From: Nostoc cf. edaphicum LEGE 07299
GTDB lineage: Bacteria; Cyanobacteriota; Cyanobacteriia; Cyanobacteriales; Nostocaceae
NCBI RefSeq assembly: GCF_015207245.1
Contig: NZ_JADEXF010000136.1
Location: 1-7,517 of the forward strand
Direction: 5' to 3'
Length of the DNA: 7,517 bases
Shown here: piece by piece, positions 1 through 5,767 of the stretch
Layout: every line of letters starts with the position of its first letter
How positions within the stretch are numbered: position 1 is the first letter of the stretch
The notes under the pieces: generated by a model
What the model was told of the DNA's origin: nothing
The model's database searches: none
What the model saw: only the letters and a program-made list of their open reading frames with translations
Translations under genes and position numbers: made by a program

Positions 1-1
1 T

Positions 2-661
2 AGTAATGCAATTCAGGGAGACTTATTTTCCGGGTTTGACTCCGTTGTAGATGAGTCAATTGAGAGTAGGGATAAAGAAGTTTTATCTATGCCAGATGCA
101 GAGGTTACTTTCTATCGAAATTTTTTCAATCAGCAAGAAAGCGATGAGCTTTTTCAAACCTTGCTTAACGAAATAAAATGGCGACAAGACAAGATGAAGA
201 TTTATGGTAAGGAGGTAAACTTACCAAGAAAAACTGCTTGGTATGGAAATAGAAATATATCATATAAATTCTCAGGTATTCATCTTGATCCAGAACCTTG
301 GATACCTACGCTGCTAAAAGTAAAAGAGAAAGTTGACGAGATTGCAAAAGTTAACTTTAACAGCGTCTTACTGAATCTTTACCGAGATGGAAACGATGGA
401 ATTTCCTGGCACACAGATGCTGAACCAGAGCTAGGGAATAATCCAGTAATTGGTTCTGTTAGCTTTGGCGGAGCAAGAAGGTTTATGTTTAGGCATAAAC
501 ATAATCAGGATTTAAAAACAGAAATTGAGTTAATAGATGGCAGCTTCCTTCTCATGGCAGGTGCAACACAGCATTTTTGGCAGCATCAAATCCCCAAGAC
601 ATCGAAGCGGGTTAAACCAAGAATCAATTTAACTTTCAGGGTAATTAATCATTCTTGTTGA
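2..661 (+). CDS. alkB: AlkB-family 2OG-Fe(II) DNA dealkylation dioxygenase (ALKBH2-like), 5' end probably outside window
   Basis: Members of this family oxidatively remove methyl groups such as 1-methyladenine and 3-methylcytosine from DNA, using Fe(II), O2 and 2-oxoglutarate. Numbering from the ATG at 89, the iron ligands are H108 and D110 (in SWHTDAEPELG) and H166 (in FWQHQIPK). The 2-oxoglutarate-binding arginines R178 and R184 lie in RINLTFR. NLYRDG (96-101) and SVSFGGARRF (123-132) are typical of the ALKBH2/3-type group. The frame has no stop between position 2 and the ATG at 89. That upstream stretch encodes a plausible N-terminus (about 29 residues, with QGDLFSGF at codons 14-37) and has no in-frame ATG, GTG or TTG. 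The ATG at 89 has only a weak purine run before it, and the LSMPDAEV context around it looks like the interior of relatives as I recall them. I therefore treat the gene as truncated by the window edge; if 89 is the start, the protein is 190 aa. A terminator follows. Family call very sure; start uncertain. Confidence 0.9.
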   Translation, partial: SNAIQGDLFSGFDSVVDESIESRDKEVLSMPDAEVTFYRNFFNQQESDELFQTLLNEIKWRQDKMKIYGKEVNLPRKTAWYGNRNISYKFSGIHLDPEPWIPTLLKVKEKVDEIAKVNFNSVLLNLYRDGNDGISWHTDAEPELGNNPVIGSVSFGGARRFMFRHKHNQDLKTEIELIDGSFLLMAGATQHFWQHQIPKTSKRVKPRINLTFRVINHSC

Positions 662-713
662 TGGGATTTAGAAACACAGACAATAACTAACTGATATTAT
701 GGTACTTTATGGC

Positions 714-737
714 ATCCTCTACTGTAGGGGATTTTTT
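714..737 (+). terminator. Intrinsic terminator of the alkB-like gene
   Basis: A 7-bp stem (714-720 with 726-732, one T-G wobble, loop ACTGT) is followed directly by a run of T to 737. It lies about 50 nt after the stop of the repair gene and fits Rho-independent termination on the plus strand. Confidence 0.7.
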
Positions 738-1058
738 CTGTCTGTTCATAATGGTTAGAGATACTCTGATTTGTATCTAAAATGCCCTTTAAGCGGCTAG
801 TGGTAAGGCAATGAGAATAGTAAAAATGGATAAATTATACAGAAAAATAGCTAGGATTATTATGGTGTAAGCATTGTGGTAGATTTAAAATACTATTTCA
901 ATAACTTTAGGCAACTAAAGGAGATAGAAAGATAATGACAAGGAAGTGAGCATTTGTTGAGCATTGTTCCTTGATACGAAAATAGACTTATAGTTCAGGT
1001 TAAAATGCTGAAAACAAGTGTTTCGAGTATTATTTGAGCATTCATTATAGAAATAAAG
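738..1058 (+). promoter_or_regulatory. leuS upstream region with TGAGCATT repeats and a weak promoter candidate
   Basis: This AT-rich spacer has no convincing gene. TGAGCATT occurs at 947-954, 958-965 and 1035-1042; the first two form a near-tandem 11/10-nt repeat. A possible sigma-70-type promoter is TTGTTC (964-969) and TATAGT (989-994) with 19-nt spacing, which is weak. A micro-ORF of four codons (ATG at 935, stop 947-949, peptide MTRK) follows an AGGAG at 919-923, spacing 11 nt. No T-box-like structure or tRNA-like sequence was recognised. Regulation through any of these is inference. Confidence 0.3.
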
Positions 1059-3698
1059 ATGGCTGAAAGCACTAATTTTTCTTTATCTAGATATAACCCA
1101 GCAGCGATTGAGGAAAAATGGCAAAAAACATGGGTGGAACTTGGCTTAGATAAAACACCGACAGTTAGCAATAAGCCAAAATTCTACGCTCTTTCCATGT
1201 TCCCTTATCCATCGGGCAGCCTACACATGGGTCACGTCCGTAATTATACAATTACCGATGTGATTGCCCGCCTCAAGCGAATGCAAGGGTATCGGGTAAT
1301 ACACCCAATGGGTTGGGATGCCTTTGGCTTGCCAGCAGAAAACGCCGCCATTGACCGTGGTGTACCGCCAGCAAACTGGACTTATCAGAATATGGCTCAG
1401 ATGCGGCAACAATTGCAGCGTCTTGGTTTATCCATTGATTGGGAATGCGAACTTGCTACCTGTTCGCCAGATTATTACAAGTGGACACAATGGATTTTCT
1501 TGCAGTTTTTGCAAGCAGGGTTAGCTTATCAAAAAGAAGCAGCTGTAAACTGGGACCCTATCGATCAAACTGTACTGGCAAATGAGCAAGTTGATAACGA
1601 AGGACGTTCTTGGCGGAGTGGGGCAATAGTTGAGCGCAAATTATTACGCCAGTGGTTTTTCAAGATTACCGACTACGCCGAAGAATTGCTCAATGACTTA
1701 CATAAATTGACAGGTTGGCCGGAACGGGTCACGTCAATGCAGGCAAACTGGATTGGCAAATCTACAGGTGCTTACTTGGAATTTCCCATCATTGGGATAG
1801 ATGAAAAAATTGGCGTGTACACCACACGCCCAGATACCGTTTATGGTGTCAGCTACTTGGTATTAGCACCAGAACATCCTTTAACAAAACGCGTCACCAC
1901 AAAAGAACAACAAGCAGCAGTAGAAGCCTTGATTAAAGAGGTTTCCCATCAAAGTGAGTTGGAACGTACCGCTGAAGATAAACCGAAGCAGGGTATCCCC
2001 ACAGGTGGTAAGGCAATTAACCCATTTACAGGGGAAAAAGTGCCGATTTGGATTGCTGACTATGTACTGTATGAGTATGGTACTGGAGCCGTGATGGGTG
2101 TACCAGCACACGATGTTCGGGATTTTAAGTTTGCCAAAAATTACGATTTGCCGACTGATTTTGTCATCGTTTCCTCAGATGATGTTGCAGGTTTTGACTT
2201 GACTCCAACATCAGAGGTGGATGAAGTCACTCAACTCATCCAAATTGAATATAACCATGCATATACTGAACCAGGAATTTTAATTAATTCTGGGGCTTTT
2301 ACTGGTATGTCTTCCACAGATGCTAAACAAGCAATAATTGAATACGCCGAAAAACAAGGTTTTGGTAAAGTGCGGGTGCAATATCGCTTGCGGGATTGGT
2401 TAATTTCGCGGCAGCGTTACTGGGGCGCACCGATACCTGTAATTCACTGTCCCAACTGTGGGATAGTACCAGTTCCTGATAAAGATTTGCCAGTGCAGTT
2501 GCCAGAAGAGGTGGAATTTACTGGACGTGGCGGTTCACCTTTAACTCAGTTGGAAAGCTGGGTAAATGTGCCTTGTCCGACTTGTGGCACTCCAGCGAAG
2601 CGGGAAACCGACACGATGGATACTTTTATTGATTCCTCGTGGTATTACTTACGCTTCCCTGACGCTAAGAATGAACAACAAGTTTTCGATTCTAGTAAAA
2701 TAAACGACTGGATGCCAGTTGACCAGTATGTGGGTGGGATTGAACACGCGATTTTACATTTGTTGTATTCGCGGTTCTTTACTAAGGTTCTGCGTGACAG
2801 AGGCTTGTTAAATTTTGACGAACCTTTCCAACGCCTGTTAACGCAAGGTATGGTGCAGGGTTTAACTTATCTAAATCCTAATAAGGGTGGTAAAGATAAA
2901 TGGATTCCTTCTAATCTGGTAAATTCAGCCGACCCGCGCGACCCCCAGACAGGTGAACCGTTGCAACGTCTCTATGCCACCATGTCTAAATCAAAGGGCA
3001 ACGGTGTAGCGCCAGAAGATGTAATTTCCAAATATGGTGTAGATACAGCGCGGATGTTCATCTTGTTCAAAGCGCCGCCAGAAAAAGATTTGGAATGGGA
3101 TGAAGCCGACGTGGAAGGACAATTCCGCTTTTTAAATCGGGTTTGGCGTTTGGTGACAGATTATATTGCGGCTGGGGTATCCCGTAAAAAAGCCCAATCT
3201 GATTTAACTAAAGCAGAAAAAGAATTGCGGCGGGCGATTCACACAGCGATTCAAGCAGTGACAGAAGACGTGGAAGACGAATATCAATTCAACACAGCTA
3301 TTTCAGAATTGATGAAGTTGAGCAACGCCCTAACTGATGCTGACGGCAAAAATTCACCAATTTACGCAGAAAGTATTCGGACTTTGGTGGTATTACTAGC
3401 ACCCTTTGCACCACACATTGCTGATGAATTGTGGCATTTATTGGGTGAAAGTAATTCAGTTCACACTCAAACTTGGCCGTCATTTGACCCGGCTGCTTTG
3501 GTAGCTGATGAAATTACTTTAGTAATTCAAATTATGGGCAAAACTCGCGGCTCGATTCAAGTACCAGCACAAGCAGATAAAGCAGCGTTGGAGAAATATG
3601 CCCGTGAATCAGAAATTGCCCAACGTTACATCGAAGGTAAGGAGATTAAAAAGGTAATTGTCGTGCCTGGAAAGTTGGTGAATTTTGTAGTTAGCTAA
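1059..3698 (+). CDS. leuS: Leucyl-tRNA synthetase (LeuRS, class Ia)
   Basis: Cytoplasmic enzyme that joins leucine to tRNA-Leu using ATP and hydrolyses mischarged products in an editing domain. The 879-aa length is normal for a bacterial LeuRS. In order: the HIGH-type motif HMGH at 56-59; the CP1 editing domain with its Thr-rich TTRPDT (255-260) and [15 protein letters not shown] (341-355), which carries the conserved Asp for amino-group recognition; a zinc-ribbon-like pair of CPxCG knuckles (C464/C467 and C506/C509); [13 protein letters not shown] (521-533) in the catalytic core; the KMSKS loop as TMSKS (641-645), keeping K644; the alpha-helical anticodon-binding region (about 680-800); and the C-terminal domain from about 820. 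The ATG at 1059 leads within about 10 residues into the usual [12 protein letters not shown] opening, so the start is plausible. There is no good Shine-Dalgarno, which is common in cyanobacteria. The gene appears monocistronic; no clear terminator hairpin follows it. Confidence 0.98.
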   Translation: MAESTNFSLSRYNPAAIEEKWQKTWVELGLDKTPTVSNKPKFYALSMFPYPSGSLHMGHVRNYTITDVIARLKRMQGYRVIHPMGWDAFGLPAENAAIDRGVPPANWTYQNMAQMRQQLQRLGLSIDWECELATCSPDYYKWTQWIFLQFLQAGLAYQKEAAVNWDPIDQTVLANEQVDNEGRSWRSGAIVERKLLRQWFFKITDYAEELLNDLHKLTGWPERVTSMQANWIGKSTGAYLEFPIIGIDEKIGVYTTRPDTVYGVSYLVLAPEHPLTKRVTTKEQQAAVEALIKEVSHQSELERTAEDKPKQGIPTGGKAINPFTGEKVPIWIADYVLYEYGTGAVMGVPAHDVRDFKFAKNYDLPTDFVIVSSDDVAGFDLTPTSEVDEVTQLIQIEYNHAYTEPGILINSGAFTGMSSTDAKQAIIEYAEKQGFGKVRVQYRLRDWLISRQRYWGAPIPVIHCPNCGIVPVPDKDLPVQLPEEVEFTGRGGSPLTQLESWVNVPCPTCGTPAKRETDTMDTFIDSSWYYLRFPDAKNEQQVFDSSKINDWMPVDQYVGGIEHAILHLLYSRFFTKVLRDRGLLNFDEPFQRLLTQGMVQGLTYLNPNKGGKDKWIPSNLVNSADPRDPQTGEPLQRLYATMSKSKGNGVAPEDVISKYGVDTARMFILFKAPPEKDLEWDEADVEGQFRFLNRVWRLVTDYIAAGVSRKKAQSDLTKAEKELRRAIHTAIQAVTEDVEDEYQFNTAISELMKLSNALTDADGKNSPIYAESIRTLVVLLAPFAPHIADELWHLLGESNSVHTQTWPSFDPAALVADEITLVIQIMGKTRGSIQVPAQADKAALEKYARESEIAQRYIEGKEIKKVIVVPGKLVNFVVS

Positions 3699-3743
3699 AT
3701 ACAGTTTTGTGTAAAATCGTGGCGAATTGAGGGTTGGAATTTT

Positions 3744-3784
3744 AACGCAAAGTGGCGCAGAGGGAAGCGCAGAGGTACGCAGAG
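3744..3784. repeat. Short CGCAGAG-type intergenic repeat
   Basis: Four CGCA(A/G)AG units begin at 3746 (CGCAAAG), 3756, 3768 and 3778 (all CGCAGAG), spaced 10, 12 and 10 nt. The segment between the leuS stop and the antitoxin gene resembles a repeat I recall as scattered through intergenic regions of Nostoc-type genomes. GCGC at both sides of AGAGGGAA could form a small hairpin, but no T run follows, so I do not call a terminator. Confidence 0.6.
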
Positions 3785-3808
3785 AATTCGCTATGAATTA
3801 ATTAAATG

Positions 3809-3839
3809 TTGTACTTAGCAATCGATAAAACTGTAAATA
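3809..3839 (+). promoter_or_regulatory. Candidate promoter of the toxin-antitoxin pair
   Basis: TTGTAC at 3809-3814 is followed 17 nt later by TGTAAA (3832-3837), or 19 nt later by TAAATA (3834-3839), in the AT-rich stretch just before the antitoxin gene. The match to sigma-70 consensus is moderate. I see no obvious palindromic operator for autoregulation. Confidence 0.3.
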
Positions 3840-3856
3840 TAGCCTGACAAAACACC

Positions 3857-3862
3857 AGAGGA
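3857..3862 (+). promoter_or_regulatory. Ribosome binding site supporting the GTG start at 3872
   Basis: AGAGGA lies 9 nt before the GTG at 3872. It supports this non-ATG start for the DUF433 gene, for which no upstream in-frame ATG is needed to complete the protein. Confidence 0.55.
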
Positions 3863-3871
3863 TTTACATCC

Positions 3872-4198
3872 GTGACACTCAAAGAGTTAGAACAACAACT
3901 TCTTGCCCTCAGTCCTGGTGAAAAATTGCAGGCTATACAGTTATTGGCTCAAAGTCTCGGCAACCATTGGCAAGGAATTGAAAAAACTCCTAGAGTCTGT
4001 GGTGGAGAGGCTTGCATCGCTAAAACTCGTATTCCTGTTTGGGTACTTGTGGAAGCTCGCCGTCTTGGATATAGTGATGCTGACCTTTTGACGAGCTATC
4101 CAACTATTACAGCTACAGATTTAGCTAATGCTTGGGTATATGCAGAAGCTCATCCCGATGAAATCGAATTGGCAATTGAGCGTAATGAGGTAGCCTAA
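3872..4198 (+). CDS. DUF433 family protein, predicted antitoxin
   Basis: A 108-aa protein starting at GTG. Residues 1-35 (LKELEQQLLALSPGEKLQAI) are helical and Leu-rich, a type of N-terminal extension seen with cyanobacterial members. Residues about 38-101 are the DUF433 domain (COG2442), recognised from TPRVCGGEACIAKTRIPVW (39-57), the LGYSDADLLTSYPTIT stretch (65-80), LANAWVYAEAHPDEIE (84-99) and the charged end. The domain is a small helix-turn-helix-like fold and is repeatedly found directly before DUF5615 PIN-like proteins, where it is predicted to be the antitoxin that binds and neutralises the toxin and may bind DNA. Here the toxin gene starts 3 nt after its stop, so the two are very likely co-transcribed. 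Family call firm; the antitoxin role is by family and context, not shown here. Confidence 0.92.
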   Translation: MTLKELEQQLLALSPGEKLQAIQLLAQSLGNHWQGIEKTPRVCGGEACIAKTRIPVWVLVEARRLGYSDADLLTSYPTITATDLANAWVYAEAHPDEIELAIERNEVA

Positions 4199-4201
4199 TC
4201 G

Positions 4202-4543
4202 ATGGCACGGTTTTACGCAGATGAGCAGTTTCTCTTTCCAGTTGTGAAATTATTACGCGCTTTGGGACATGATGTTTTGACAGTTCAAGAGGCAGAAAAT
4301 GCAGACCAAGGTATACCTGATGAGGAAGTGCTAGCATTTGCCATAAGTCAAGAACGCTCAATATTAACTATCAACAGAGTTGATTTTATCCGTTTGCATC
4401 GTCGTGATTCTAACCACTTCGGTATTTTTGTTTGCACGAATAATCGTAATTGGGAACAATTTGCAGCACGGATAGATGAGGCTGTGGCAACAGAAGAACC
4501 TTTGCAAGGAAAACTAATTTGTGTGGTACGTCCAGTAACTTAG
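4202..4543 (+). CDS. DUF5615 family PIN-like protein, predicted toxin
   Basis: A 113-aa protein of the DUF5615 / COG4634 group, related to PIN-like (Mut7-C type) nuclease folds. Characteristic pieces are FYADEQFLFPVVKLLRALGH (4-23, with acidic D7 and E8), DVLTVQEA (24-31), NADQGIPDEEVLAFA (33-47, with D40, E41, E42), SILTINRVDFIRLHRR (53-68, with D61) and GIFVCT (74-79). The acidic residues sit where PIN-type nucleases bind metal, so RNase activity is the expected toxic function, by inference from the fold. The ATG follows the antitoxin stop by 3 nt. TGAGG at 4186-4190, inside the antitoxin gene, is its likely ribosome binding site, which suggests coupled translation. The gene is full length with no broken motif, so the module may be active. 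Confidence 0.92.
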   Translation: MARFYADEQFLFPVVKLLRALGHDVLTVQEAENADQGIPDEEVLAFAISQERSILTINRVDFIRLHRRDSNHFGIFVCTNNRNWEQFAARIDEAVATEEPLQGKLICVVRPVT

Positions 4544-4692
4544 AAACCTTTTGATGGAACGCGCAAATGCTAAAGTCGTCAAGTATATGTTGCAACAATT
4601 TTTATAGCAGTAGTTTCCTTCTCCACTATATGTGTATTCAGAAACATTTGAAATTATTGTCCAGAGAGTAGGACTGTTTTATTTATACACAA

Positions 4693-4729
4693 AAAAGCGC
4701 TTGAGAGTTTTGCTCACTCAAGCGCTTTT
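4693..4729. terminator. Long bidirectional hairpin terminator
   Basis: A perfect 13-bp inverted repeat, AAAAGCGCTTGAG (4693-4705) with CTCAAGCGCTTTT (4717-4729), has an 11-nt loop. On the plus strand the stem ends in four T; on the minus strand the T run is six long because of A4691-A4696. It lies about 150 nt after the DUF5615 stop and can end that operon. Its better T run points the other way, although no minus-strand gene is seen to the right. Confidence 0.8.
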
Positions 4730-4892
4730 CCGTAAAAGCTTATACCAACTCACTCGTTTGATGCAACATTTGAAATCTGCAACACTCCCTGAGGAGAGAG
4801 TATTACGGGGATAACTTGTGACAAACATGTGGTGAAATGGTATCACTCCTTGCACTAACTAAGAATATCTCTTTTACAAGAATACCGGGGAT

Positions 4893-4925
4893 CTAGTGAG
4901 TGACAGTTTATGAACTGAACACTAG
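4893..4925. other. Imperfect stem-loop with an alternative pairing partner
   Basis: CTAGTG (4893-4898) pairs with CACTAG (4920-4925), and CAGTT (4904-4908) pairs with AACTG (4913-4917) around a TATG loop, separated by a small internal loop. GTGAGT (4896-4901) can instead pair with ACTCAC (4935-4940), which would open the outer stem. No T run follows, so it is not called a terminator. It could be a cruciform or an RNA element; function unknown. Confidence 0.45.
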
Positions 4926-4971
4926 TTAAAAACGACTCACCGTGAATAGTAACTAAGGAGACTAAGCACGA

Positions 4972-5000
4972 TTGTAGCAATTTTGTAAGTATAGTATAAA
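4972..5000 (+). promoter_or_regulatory. Candidate sigma-70-type promoter facing the tiny ORFs
   Basis: TTGTAG (4972-4977) and TATAAA (4995-5000) are separated by exactly 17 nt, with an overlapping TATAGT at 4990-4995. Transcription would start near 5007 and run through the palindromic repeat and the two tiny ORFs. No NtcA-type GTA-N8-TAC site was found at the expected distance. Confidence 0.35.
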
Positions 5001-5016
5001 AACTTATAGTTTATTA

Positions 5017-5050
5017 GCATAGGCGTAGCCTGCCGTCGGCATCGCTTACC
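5017..5050. repeat. Dispersed palindromic repeat of Nostoc type
   Basis: GC-rich block in AT-rich surroundings, with GGCGTAGCC followed by GGCATCGC. GCG-TA-GCC and GGC-AT-CGC can pair except for the two central positions, around a TGCCGTC loop. I recall very similar GGCGTAGCC...GGCATCGC blocks as highly repeated intergenic elements in Nostoc and relatives. It marks the strain as a Nostocales-type cyanobacterium. Confidence 0.55.
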
Positions 5051-5209
5051 ACTAAGTGCAGTATCAAAAAGTGCAGCAATTAGTAGCATAGATATCTCAA
5101 CTTCTGCGTCAAATTAGTCGCTATCAAATCAGCCAGAAAAGGCTTGGATATTGGCATCAAAGCGATTTTGACTTAAAAATAAATCATAGATGAAGGTATT
5201 TTTTAGACA

Positions 5210-5281
5210 ATGGAAACCCAAGAACAAATCTTTGACACAAATAGATTGAAAATTTTGGGTTGGGTATTTTCTATCTCTTAG
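5210..5281 (+). CDS. Doubtful 23-codon ORF with a hydrophobic tail
   Basis: ATG at 5210, stop TAG at 5279-5281. The peptide has a polar start (METQEQIFDTNRLK) and a hydrophobic end (ILGWVFSIS), which resembles the beginning of a membrane protein cut short by a stop. GAAGG at 5192-5196 is 13 nt upstream, too far for a good ribosome binding site. It could be a pseudogene fragment, a real small membrane protein or chance. No family recognised. Confidence 0.18.
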   Translation: METQEQIFDTNRLKILGWVFSIS

Positions 5282-5314
5282 CAAACGGTGACATCCAATT
5301 CTTCCGTATAGTGT

Positions 5315-5320
5315 AGGAGG
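5315..5320 (+). promoter_or_regulatory. Perfect AGGAGG ribosome binding site before the 26-codon ORF
   Basis: AGGAGG ends 11 nt before the ATG at 5332, at the long edge of the usual spacing. Few other starts in the window have so full an anti-16S match; the DUF2949 gene is the other one. Confidence 0.45.
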
Positions 5321-5331
5321 TTACTTCTTTC

Positions 5332-5412
5332 ATGGAAGCAAAACACAACTTTTTCACCGACAATTACCGCGATGCTCAAAACGATTTCGCGCTTTTCTAT
5401 AAAAACAACTGA
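5332..5412 (+). CDS. Candidate 26-aa small protein of unknown function
   Basis: ATG at 5332, stop TGA at 5410-5412. The peptide begins MEAKHNFFTDNYRDAQ and ends with FALFYKNN. It is polar and aromatic-rich (four Phe, two Tyr) with no signal peptide or membrane segment. A full AGGAGG (5315-5320) precedes it, and its C-rich third codon positions (AAC, TTC, GAC, TAC, CGC) contrast with the AT-rich surroundings, which favours real coding. A GAGGTGG overlapping its stop (5411-5417) precedes a second ATG at 5421 that encodes only four residues. No family recognised. It may be an unannotated small protein, a leader peptide, or the front of a gene that has decayed. Confidence 0.4.
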   Translation: MEAKHNFFTDNYRDAQNDFALFYKNN

Positions 5413-5492
5413 GGTGGATTATGGGTAGATTTTAATAATTTATCGTACCTATGCCTCATCTAGATAGATGTTTCATGCTTGGCTAAAATAGC

Positions 5493-5534
5493 TGTTTGCC
5501 TATGAGCAGACACCTTAACCTGGCGTCTAGGTGT
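5493..5534 (+). promoter_or_regulatory. Overlapping, mutually exclusive hairpins
   Basis: Three stems share bases. TGTTTGC (5493-5499) pairs with GCAGACA (5506-5512), one wobble, 6-nt loop. AGACACC (5508-5514) pairs with GGCGTCT (5522-5528), one mismatch, 7-nt loop. ACACCT (5510-5515) pairs with AGGTGT (5529-5534). Only one of the last two can form with or without the first, a pattern found in switching leaders. No known riboswitch class was recognised, and there is no terminator T run next to it. Confidence 0.3.
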
Positions 5535-5578
5535 GTGGTAAGATTGCCTGGAACAAAGGTTTTATCTGAGTTGGAGTC

Positions 5579-5607
5579 TGGTATAAATTGCAAAGGTCAA
5601 GCTGACC
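5579..5607 (+). promoter_or_regulatory. Candidate extended -10 promoter and adjacent GGTCA-N3-TGACC palindrome for the aminotransferase gene
   Basis: TGGTATAAA (5579-5587) fits an extended -10 (TGnTATAAT type); the -35 region is weak. Transcription would start near 5594, giving a leader of about 175 nt. A perfect 5-bp inverted repeat, GGTCA (5595-5599) AGC TGACC (5603-5607), would sit at the start of the transcript, where a repressor could bind. The regulator is unknown. Confidence 0.35.
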
Positions 5608-5735
5608 GATCGTTAACTCCCACGATACTTTTCCTATGAATTTGGAAAATATACAACAAAGCTGGTGACAATCTGAGTGGAATGTATAGATGAATATCTA
5701 GGATTTGCTATCAGATTTAACCAACTTTCCACAAT

Positions 5736-5757
5736 TTTGACTTTTATTTGACTTTTA
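5736..5757. repeat. 11-bp tandem duplication ahead of the aminotransferase gene
   Basis: TTTGACTTTTA occurs twice in perfect tandem (5736-5746 and 5747-5757). The second copy runs into the AGGA ribosome binding site (5757-5760). It may be a replication slippage product or paired sites for a regulator. Confidence 0.6.
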
Positions 5758-5767
5758 GGATAGACAC

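Larger units (their letters stand above)
4544..5767. other. 1.2 kb spacer without a conventional gene
   Basis: No frame here holds a protein with recognisable domains. It contains a strong hairpin terminator (4693-4729), a second hairpin (4893-4925), a promoter-like pair (4972-5000), a dispersed palindrome (5017-5050), two tiny ORFs (5210-5281 and 5332-5412), competing hairpins (5493-5534), an extended -10 with a palindrome beside it (5579-5607), and an 11-bp tandem duplication (5736-5757). An ATACCA/TGGTAT inverted pair frames 4742-4843. Base composition is AT-rich. It may be a long leader of the aminotransferase gene, carry a small RNA, or be a decayed remnant of mobile or coding DNA; the sequence does not decide. 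Confidence 0.6.

Noticed and set aside
700..758. Short ORF starting ATGGTACTTTATGGC after the alkB-like gene
   Set aside because: It overlaps the terminator stem and T run and has no ribosome site.
1221..1412. Minus-strand and alternate-frame ORFs inside leuS (also 1318-1524 plus, 1881-2111 minus, 3298-3483 minus)
   Set aside because: They lie wholly within a clear LeuRS gene, have no recognisable domains and no ribosome sites; they are shadow frames.
3903..4598. Alternate-frame ORFs over the toxin-antitoxin pair (3903-4091 plus, 4125-4361 minus, 4410-4598 minus)
   Set aside because: They overlap the two recognised genes, have low-complexity translations and match no family.
4632..4814. 60-aa plus-strand ORF
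   Set aside because: It runs straight through the 13-bp terminator hairpin, has no ribosome site, and its translation (KKRLRVLLTQALF) is simply the hairpin read as codons.
5313..5324. Possible NtcA site GTA...TAC near the small ORF
   Set aside because: The spacing is 6 nt rather than the required 8, and it overlaps the ribosome binding site.
5295..5325. Glutamine (glnA / downstream-peptide) riboswitch ahead of the small ORF
   Set aside because: Only a CTTCCGT fragment, in the wrong orientation, resembles the conserved GACGGAAGTAGG part, and the CGTTCA part is missing.
5421..5435. Four-codon ORF (MGRF) after GAGGTGG
   Set aside because: Too short to support; the purine-rich stretch overlaps the stop of the 26-codon ORF and may be chance.
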